Assembly (NCBI RefSeq): GCF_007828215.1
Contig: NZ_VIUE01000037.1
Location: 1 to 48,608, forward strand
Source of the DNA: Pseudomonas sp. SJZ074
Lineage (GTDB): Bacteria; Pseudomonadota; Gammaproteobacteria; Pseudomonadales; Pseudomonadaceae
Reading direction: 5' to 3'
Length of the DNA: 48,608 bases
Shown: piece after piece, positions 43,346-48,608 of the stretch
Position numbering within the stretch: the stretch's first letter is position 1
Layout: the number at the start of each line of letters is the position of its first letter
Program-made: the position numbers and the translations under genes
Notes under the pieces: generated by a model
What the model was told of the DNA's origin: nothing
Databases searched by the model: none
Seen by the model: only the letters and a program-made list of their open reading frames with translations

Positions 43346-43401
43346 AGTCAGGGCTGCTGATAGACAGTGTTCAATTGACGAACCACCTCAGCAAATAGCG
43401 C

Positions 43402-43815
43402 TCAGGACCTTTCGTTCTGGGCCTTGAGCAGGTCGCGAATCTCACTCAGCAACAGTTCTTCCTTGCTGGGAACTGGTGGCGCACTCGGGGCAACGGCCTC
43501 TTCACGCTTGAGACGGTTGATTGCCTTGACGCCCATGAAGATGGCGAACGCAACGATGATGAAATCGATGGTGCTCTGGATGAATTTGCCGTAGGCCAGC
43601 ACCACCGCCGGTGTGTCACCTTGGGCAGCCTTGAGGGTGATGGCCAGGTCACTGAAGTCCACCCCGCCAATCAGCAGGCCGATTGGCGGCATGACCACGT
43701 CGCCAACAAATGACGAAACGATTTTGCCGAAAGCGGCGCCGATGATGATCCCGACGGCCATGTCGACGACATTGCCTTTGACCGCGAAGGCCTTGAACTC
43801 GCTTAACATGCCCAT
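43402..43815 (-). CDS. mscL: Large-conductance mechanosensitive channel
   Basis: A 137-residue channel that opens under membrane tension to release solutes on osmotic downshock. MGMLSEFKAFAVKGNVVDMAVGIIIGAAFGKIVSSFVGDVVMPPIG contains the amphipathic N-terminus, TM1 and the gate Gly/Ala pattern; the second helix is FIQSTIDFIIVAFAIFMGVKAINRL and the C-terminal helix (EELLLSEIRDLLKAQ) forms the cytoplasmic bundle. Typical length. Divergent from katB with 280 bases between. Confidence 0.96.
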   Translation of the reverse strand: MGMLSEFKAFAVKGNVVDMAVGIIIGAAFGKIVSSFVGDVVMPPIGLLIGGVDFSDLAITLKAAQGDTPAVVLAYGKFIQSTIDFIIVAFAIFMGVKAINRLKREEAVAPSAPPVPSKEELLLSEIRDLLKAQNERS

Positions 43816-44095
43816 GAATGGTTCCTTGTGACAAATGAGTTGAGTGGCAGTGTAATCCAGTCAAACGCACCTCGCTCGACACGTCTACTTACAAAGCTCC
43901 CCAGCTATCGACCTGGCTTCCCGCTAAAGGTTTACAAAGTGCTATCAATCGCGCGTGATACCCGGTTTCAAGTGGGCTCCCTATAAGGTTTTCTCTATCA
44001 GTGCGGTATGGCATTTCTATTTAGGTTTTGCTTTTTCGAGCACTAGCCTCTGACAAGCGCACATGGATGCGCTCTATAACATCAGAGGAAATTCT

Positions 44096-45637
44096 ATGAA
44101 CACTTCCCTTGGCGGCGGGACTCTTCCCCAACGTCGCGCCCTTTTTGTGCTGACCGCTGGCCTGCTGTCTTTTTCCGTCAACGCTGCCACCCTGACCCGC
44201 GATAACGGGGCCGCTGTCGGCGACAACCAGAACTCGCAGACGGCAGGCCCCAATGGGCCGACTTTGCTGCAGGACGTGCAGCTGATCCAGAAACTCCAGC
44301 GTTTCGATCGTGAGCGCATTCCCGAGCGCGTGGTGCATGCCCGTGGCACCGGTGCCCATGGCACCTTTACCGTGTCCAACGACCTCAGTGATCTGACCAA
44401 GGCGAAGGTCTTTGCGGCAGGGCAGGTCACTCCCGTATTCGTGCGTTTTTCTGCCGTGGTGCATGGCAATCATTCGCCGGAAACCCTGCGTGACCCCCGT
44501 GGTTTTGCCACCAAGTTCTACACGGCCGACGGTAACTGGGACCTGGTTGGGAACAACTTCCCGACCTTCTTCATTCGCGACGCCATCAAGTTTCCGGACA
44601 TGGTCCATGCCTTCAAACCCGATCCACGGACCAACCTGGACGACGATTCACGTCGTTTCGACTTCTTCTCCCATGTACCAGAAGCAACTCGGACACTGAC
44701 CGAGTTGTACTCAAACTCCGGTACTCCGGCGAGTTACCGTGAAATGGACGGTAATGGCGTGCATGCCTACAAGTTGGTGAATGCCAAGGGCGAAGTTCAT
44801 TACGTCAAGTTCCATTGGAAAAGTCTGCAGGGCCTGAAGAATCTCGATCCGAAAGAAGTTGTGAAGGTTCAAGGGCAGGATTACAGCCACATGACCAACG
44901 ACTTGGTCAGCCATATCAATAAGGGTGACTTTCCGAAGTGGGACTTGTATGTCCAGGTCCTGAACCCGCAGGACTTGTCCAAGTTCGATTTCGACCCGCT
45001 GGATGCCACCAAGATCTGGCCGGGCGTGCCTGAGCGTAAAGTCGGGCAAATGGTCTTGAACCGCAATCCGGCCAATGTCTTCCAGGAAACCGAACAGGTG
45101 GCGATGGCCCCGGCCAATCTGGTTCCCGGTATCGAGCCTTCGGAAGATCGTCTGTTGCAGGGCCGGGTGTTTTCCTATGCCGATACGCAAATGTACCGGA
45201 TAGGCGCCAATGCCCTGCAATTGCCGATCAACGCCCCCAAGGTGGCGGTGAACACCGGTAACCAGGACGGCGCGATGAACCCGGGGAGCACCAGCACCGG
45301 GGTGAATTACCAGCCGAGCCGCCTGATGCCCCGCGAGGAGCTGCAATCGGCGCGCTACAGCCAGACCGCGTTGAGCGGCAGTACCCAGCAGGCGAAGATC
45401 CAGCGCGAGCAGAACTTCAAGCAGGCCGGCGACCTGTACCGCTCGTTCAGCCAGAAGGAGCGCAATGACCTGATCGAAAGCTTCGGCGGCTCATTGGCCA
45501 CCACCGATGACGATAGCAAGCACATCATCCTGTCGTTCCTCTACAAGGCCGACCCGGAATATGGCACTGGCGTGGCCCGTGTCGCCAAGGGTGACCTGGC
45601 CCGCGTCAAGGCGCTGGCGGAAAAACTGACCGACTGA
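44096..45637 (+). CDS. katB: Periplasmic catalase KatB
   Basis: A 513-residue haem catalase with a signal peptide (residues 1 to about 30, RALFVLTAGLLSFSVNA). Catalytic His is in RVVHARGTGAHGTF, the distal Asn in GNNFPTFFIRDAIKFPD, and the proximal haem ligand Tyr in GRVFSYADTQMYRIG. The signal peptide and sequence match Pseudomonas KatB, induced by peroxide. ATG 44096 has AGAGGA seven bases upstream. An ankyrin-repeat gene follows, as in the katB-ankB operon of P. aeruginosa, but a hairpin lies between them. Confidence 0.94.
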   Translation: MNTSLGGGTLPQRRALFVLTAGLLSFSVNAATLTRDNGAAVGDNQNSQTAGPNGPTLLQDVQLIQKLQRFDRERIPERVVHARGTGAHGTFTVSNDLSDLTKAKVFAAGQVTPVFVRFSAVVHGNHSPETLRDPRGFATKFYTADGNWDLVGNNFPTFFIRDAIKFPDMVHAFKPDPRTNLDDDSRRFDFFSHVPEATRTLTELYSNSGTPASYREMDGNGVHAYKLVNAKGEVHYVKFHWKSLQGLKNLDPKEVVKVQGQDYSHMTNDLVSHINKGDFPKWDLYVQVLNPQDLSKFDFDPLDATKIWPGVPERKVGQMVLNRNPANVFQETEQVAMAPANLVPGIEPSEDRLLQGRVFSYADTQMYRIGANALQLPINAPKVAVNTGNQDGAMNPGSTSTGVNYQPSRLMPREELQSARYSQTALSGSTQQAKIQREQNFKQAGDLYRSFSQKERNDLIESFGGSLATTDDDSKHIILSFLYKADPEYGTGVARVAKGDLARVKALAEKLTD

Positions 45638-45659
45638 TCCATAGGTCAGGTACATGCCC

Positions 45660-45684
45660 TGTGGGAGCAAGGTCTGCTCCCACA
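45660..45684. terminator. 10-bp hairpin between katB and ankB
   Basis: TGTGGGAGCA (45660-45669), loop AGGTC, TGCTCCCACA (45675-45684); a REP-derived hairpin with no T-run. It may partly end or stabilise katB mRNA before ankB. Confidence 0.6.
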
Positions 45685-45710
45685 GTCCTGTGTCAAAAGG
45701 AGGCACCGTG

Positions 45711-46259
45711 ATGCGTTATTTCCTGTGTTCGTTGCTTGCCACCTGGTCATTGGCCGCGTTGGCCGATCAGTCCCTGCCGACCGATCCGGCAGTTGTACAA
45801 GAAGAGCTGCAAACCTATTACTTCGATGCCGCCCGTCGGGGTGATGTGTCCATGCTCGATGCCTTTATCGACGCTCATTACTCGCTCAATACCCAGGACG
45901 AAAAGGGCTACACCGCCCTGATCCTGGCGGCTTACCACGGTCACGGCCCTGCGGTGGAGCGGCTGCTGGCCGCGGGGGCCGATGCCTGTGTCCAGGACAA
46001 GCGCGGCAACACGGCGTTGATGGGGGCCATTTTCAAGGGGGAAGTGCAGATCGCGCGGCGCCTGTTATCCACCGATTGCAGCCCGGATCAGCGCAACGGC
46101 GCCGGGCAGACCGCCGCCATGTATGCCGGCCTGTTCAACCGTGTCGAGCTGCTCGATGCCTTGAAGGCCAAGGGCGCCGACATGGACGCTGCGGACCCGT
46201 TGGGCAATACGGCGGCGAATCTGGTCAGCGGTGAAATCAGAATGCCGGCCCCGCGCTGA
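45711..46259 (+). CDS. ankB: Ankyrin-repeat protein AnkB
   Basis: A 182-residue protein with a signal peptide (MRYFLCSLLATWSLAALA, cut near residue 18) and about four ankyrin repeats (DEKGYTALILAAYHGHGPAVERLLAAGAD, DKRGNTALMGAIFKGEVQIARRLLSTD, and a following pair). In P. aeruginosa AnkB is needed for full KatB activity, probably by helping it in the periplasm. A strong AGGAGG ribosome binding site (45698-45703) precedes both GTG 45708 and ATG 45711; ATG is chosen for spacing. Confidence 0.9.
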   Translation: MRYFLCSLLATWSLAALADQSLPTDPAVVQEELQTYYFDAARRGDVSMLDAFIDAHYSLNTQDEKGYTALILAAYHGHGPAVERLLAAGADACVQDKRGNTALMGAIFKGEVQIARRLLSTDCSPDQRNGAGQTAAMYAGLFNRVELLDALKAKGADMDAADPLGNTAANLVSGEIRMPAPR

Positions 46260-46302
46260 CCCTCGCCTGGGCTATCATCGCGGTTTTTCTCCCGGAGTTC
46301 AG

Positions 46303-47670
46303 ATGGCCAAGGCAAAGCGCATGTACGGCTGCACCGAGTGCGGCTCGACCTTTCCCAAATGGGCCGGCCAGTGCGGTGAGTGCGGCGCCTGGAACACCTT
46401 GACCGAAACCATGGTGGAAAGTGGCGCTGCCGCGGCGCCCACCGGACGCACCGGGTGGGCCGGCCAGCAGGCGCAGATCAAGACCCTGGCCGAAGTCAGC
46501 GTCGAGGAGATCCCGCGATTTTCCACCGCGTCCGGTGAACTGGACCGTGTGTTGGGTGGCGGTCTGGTGGACGGCTCGGTGGTCTTGATCGGCGGCGACC
46601 CAGGGATTGGCAAATCCACCATCCTGCTGCAAACCTTGTGCAACATCGCCACGCGCATGCCGGCGCTGTACGTCACTGGCGAAGAGTCTCAGCAGCAAGT
46701 CGCCATGCGTGCCCGGCGCCTGGGGCTGCCCCAGGATCAGTTGCGGGTCATGACCGAAACCTGCATCGAAACCATCATCGCCACGGCGCGCCTGGAAAAG
46801 CCCAAGGTGATGGTGATCGACTCGATCCAGACGATTTTCACCGAACAGTTGCAATCGGCGCCGGGCGGTGTGTCCCAGGTGCGTGAAAGCGCGGCGTTGT
46901 TGGTGCGTTACGCCAAGCAGAGCGGCACGGCGATTTTCCTGGTGGGTCATGTCACCAAGGAAGGCGCGCTGGCGGGGCCGCGGGTGCTGGAGCATATGGT
47001 CGATACCGTGTTGTATTTCGAGGGCGAGTCCGATGGGCGTCTGCGGTTGTTGCGGGCGGTGAAGAATCGCTTTGGCGCCGTGAATGAGCTGGGTGTGTTC
47101 GGTATGACCGACAGGGGCCTGAAAGAAGTCTCCAATCCTTCGGCAATTTTTTTGACGCGTGCCCAGGAAGAAGTACCGGGCAGCGTGGTCATGGCGACCT
47201 GGGAAGGCACTCGACCAATGTTGGTGGAGGTGCAGGCGCTGGTGGATGACAGTCACCTGGCGAACCCGCGCCGGGTCACCCTGGGGCTGGATCAGAACCG
47301 GCTCGCGATGCTACTGGCCGTACTGCATCGGCACGGCGGCATTCCTACCCACGACCAGGACGTTTTTCTCAATGTGGTGGGCGGCGTGAAGGTACTGGAA
47401 ACCGCCTCCGACCTGGCGTTGATGGCAGCGGTCATGTCCAGCCTGCGCAATCGACCGTTGCCCCATGACCTGCTGGTATTCGGTGAAGTCGGCCTGTCGG
47501 GCGAAGTCCGGCCGGTGCCCAGCGGGCAGGAGCGACTCAAGGAGGCAGCCAAGCATGGCTTCAAGCGCGCTATCGTGCCCAAGGGCAACGCACCGAAGGA
47601 AGCGCCGCAGGGGTTGCAGATCATTGCCGTGACGCGGTTGGAGCAGGCGTTGGATGCGTTGTTTGAGTAA
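46303..47670 (+). CDS. radA: DNA repair protein RadA
   Basis: A 455-residue RecA-like ATPase that drives branch migration in recombination. The C4 zinc finger is YGCTECGSTFPKWAGQCGECGAW, Walker A is GDPGIGKST, the RadA-specific KNRFG motif is present, and the C-terminal half (residues about 290-455) is Lon-protease-like (GGVKVLETASDLALMAA, GEVGLSGEVRPV) without the catalytic dyad. Length equals other RadA proteins. ATG 46303 follows CGGAG. A strong terminator follows the stop. Confidence 0.96.
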   Translation: MAKAKRMYGCTECGSTFPKWAGQCGECGAWNTLTETMVESGAAAAPTGRTGWAGQQAQIKTLAEVSVEEIPRFSTASGELDRVLGGGLVDGSVVLIGGDPGIGKSTILLQTLCNIATRMPALYVTGEESQQQVAMRARRLGLPQDQLRVMTETCIETIIATARLEKPKVMVIDSIQTIFTEQLQSAPGGVSQVRESAALLVRYAKQSGTAIFLVGHVTKEGALAGPRVLEHMVDTVLYFEGESDGRLRLLRAVKNRFGAVNELGVFGMTDRGLKEVSNPSAIFLTRAQEEVPGSVVMATWEGTRPMLVEVQALVDDSHLANPRRVTLGLDQNRLAMLLAVLHRHGGIPTHDQDVFLNVVGGVKVLETASDLALMAAVMSSLRNRPLPHDLLVFGEVGLSGEVRPVPSGQERLKEAAKHGFKRAIVPKGNAPKEAPQGLQIIAVTRLEQALDALFE

Positions 47671-47706
47671 ACAAAGGCTGTGCAGTGGCCTTTGTGTGGG
47701 TTTTTT
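47671..47706 (+). terminator. Intrinsic terminator after radA
   Basis: ACAAAGGC (47671-47678), nine-base loop, GCCTTTGT (47688-47695), then a T-run at 47700-47706. It starts right after the radA TAA. Confidence 0.85.
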
Positions 47707-47748
47707 GTGGCAAGGGGATTTATCCCCGCTGGGCTGCATGGCAGCCCT
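47705..47748. repeat. Single REP-type unit
   Basis: TTGTGGCAAGGGGATTTATCCCCGCTGGGCTGCATGGCAGCCC holds two hairpins (GGGGATTTATCCCC and GGGCTGC/GCAGCCC), between the convergent radA and PilZ genes. Confidence 0.65.
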
Positions 47749-47766
47749 CAACAGGCCTGGTCGATT

Positions 47767-48123
47767 TTAAACCTGAATCAACGCCGCCAATTCCCGCTCC
47801 AGCTCATCATGATCGGCCAGGTTCAGCTCCACCAGCCGACGCAGGTGGGCGATGGAGTCGAGGTCGATATGCTCGCAGACGAAGCCCAGGTGGTCGTGGT
47901 CGTCGTGGGCCAACCGAACCTCCATCCTCAACTTCACGTCATTGCCCAGGTGGATGTTGGCGACGAAGGTTTTTTCAGGATTGCCCTGCCAGGGTTCGGG
48001 CTTTTCGATCAACAGGCCCTTCAGGGACAGGTCCAGCAATTCCACTGGCCAAGTGTATGGGGGCTGGCTCAGTTCGGTCCTGGCATGAAACTCGATTCGT
48101 ACGAAGCGGCGGCGTTCGCTCAT
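47767..48123 (-). CDS. mapZ: PilZ-domain c-di-GMP receptor, MapZ-like
   Basis: A 118-residue single-domain PilZ protein. The c-di-GMP-binding motifs are complete: RRRFVR near the N-terminus (RxxxR) and DLSLKG (D/NxSxxG). The C-terminal helix region ends CEHIDLDSIAHLRRLVELNLADHDELERELAAL, close to PA4608 (MapZ) of P. aeruginosa, which on binding c-di-GMP inhibits the chemotaxis methyltransferase CheR1. The gene position next to radA is also the same. ATG 48123 is used; an extension to 48147 is not supported. Confidence 0.9.
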   Translation of the reverse strand: MSERRRFVRIEFHARTELSQPPYTWPVELLDLSLKGLLIEKPEPWQGNPEKTFVANIHLGNDVKLRMEVRLAHDDHDHLGFVCEHIDLDSIAHLRRLVELNLADHDELERELAALIQV

Positions 48124-48282
48124 TGCCCAATCCCTCTGAAGATTCACTGACTATAGACCCAACTGGCGCGTCGCTGGCACCGTTTGGCCGATGACAGACG
48201 AATGTCGGGTATGGCCTTTGCTGCCGTTAGAGCTAAACTTCGGTGGCTGTCTTTCTTGTCCACCCCTGGCTGGAATATAAAA

Positions 48283-48608
48283 ATGAAAAACAATAATAGC
48301 CTGCTGCGCCATCTGCCCTGGCTCCTGCTGGCCGTTGTAGGAGCGTGCGCCCTGGGCGTAGTGGCCTTGCGCCGAGGCGAGGCGATCAACGCCCTCTGGA
48401 TCGTCGTCGCAGCCGTGGCCATCTACCTGGTCGCCTATCGCTACTACAGCCTCTTCATCGCCAACAACGTGATGCAACTCGATGCGCGCCGGGCCACCCC
48501 TGCCGTGCTCAACAACGATGGCCTGGACTTCGTCCCGACCAACAAGCACATCCTCTTCGGTCACCACTTCGCCGCCATTGCCGGCGCGGGGCCGCTGGTC
48601 GGGCCGGT
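48283..48608 (+). CDS. cstA: Carbon starvation protein CstA, N-terminal part
   Basis: The first 108 codons of a CstA-family pyruvate/peptide transporter, cut by the window end. Two hydrophobic helices (LPWLLLAVVGACALGVVAL and ALWIVVAAVAIYLVAYRYY) are followed by the CstA signature region (LNNDGLDFVPTNKHILFGHHFAAIAGAGPLVGP). CstA/BtsT proteins take up pyruvate or peptides during carbon starvation. The ATG is preceded by an A-rich stretch without a clear ribosome binding site. It is divergent from the PilZ gene, with 159 bases between. Confidence 0.93.
   Translation, partial: MKNNNSLLRHLPWLLLAVVGACALGVVALRRGEAINALWIVVAAVAIYLVAYRYYSLFIANNVMQLDARRATPAVLNNDGLDFVPTNKHILFGHHFAAIAGAGPLVGP

Noticed and set aside
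43816..44095. OxyR box in front of katB
   Set aside because: Two GCTATC hexamers (43904 and 43941) are present, but spacing and symmetry do not match the ATAG...CTAT tetrad of OxyR sites, so no call was made.

Overview
The window is chromosomal DNA of a Pseudomonas, most likely of the P. fluorescens lineage. The evidence is GC-rich coding sequence, the block fpr / mscL / katB-ankB / radA / mapZ-like PilZ gene / cstA in the order known from P. aeruginosa (PA4615 to PA4606), a shikimate-catabolic cluster like PA0241-PA0245, and many intergenic copies of the Pseudomonas REP hairpin (core GTGGGAGCGGGCTTGCTCGCGA, sometimes degenerate). No rRNA, tRNA or CRISPR array was seen.

Layout. 1-3182: the right-hand end of a lower-GC integrative element made of a three-gene recombinase operon with overlapping stops and starts. 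The first gene is cut by the window edge and looks frameshifted. The second needs a -1 shift at an A_AAA_AAG site (1450-1456) and has an in-frame TAG at 2308. The third is an intact coiled-coil protein. 3514-9608: an Asp-nucleophile alpha/beta hydrolase divergent from a CGNR zinc-finger regulator, two membrane or envelope genes, and a run of small enzymes (DUF2076, NYN nuclease, DEDDh exonuclease). 9738-19315: housekeeping and accessory metabolism (Lrp regulator with YedA-like exporter, RhlE helicase, flavoprotein, histone-deacetylase-like amidohydrolase, GNAT, TesB, HAD phosphatase, secreted hydrolase, zinc metallopeptidase).

19501-26979: an IclR regulator with a DMT transporter, then a quinate/shikimate catabolic cluster: MFS importer, fused 3-dehydroshikimate dehydratase QuiC, TetR regulator, shikimate dehydrogenase and type II dehydroquinase. 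Together these would import shikimate or quinate-type acids and convert them to protocatechuate. Both promoters of this cluster carry the same two candidate operators, a GTTCGATNATCG box and a TAACYNNNTRGTACA box. 27292-30960: TrmA, a purine permease, a secreted DUF4879-like protein and a DJ-1-family protein without its catalytic residues. 31087-34795: a three-subunit molybdenum aldehyde oxidase of the PaoABC type. 34773-39142: an MFS exporter and the cyanide-insensitive quinol oxidase cioAB with a small DUF2474 subunit and an ANR-type box upstream.

39194-40111: a toxin-antitoxin locus whose GNAT toxin is interrupted by one nonsense codon while the antitoxin and its palindromic operator are intact. 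40193-48608: RlmG, a LuxR-type solo regulator, ferredoxin-NADP reductase, MscL, periplasmic catalase KatB with ankyrin protein AnkB, RadA, a MapZ-like PilZ protein and the start of CstA. The least ordinary signals are the recombinase module with its possible programmed frameshift, the double-operator shikimate promoters and the half-dead toxin-antitoxin locus.
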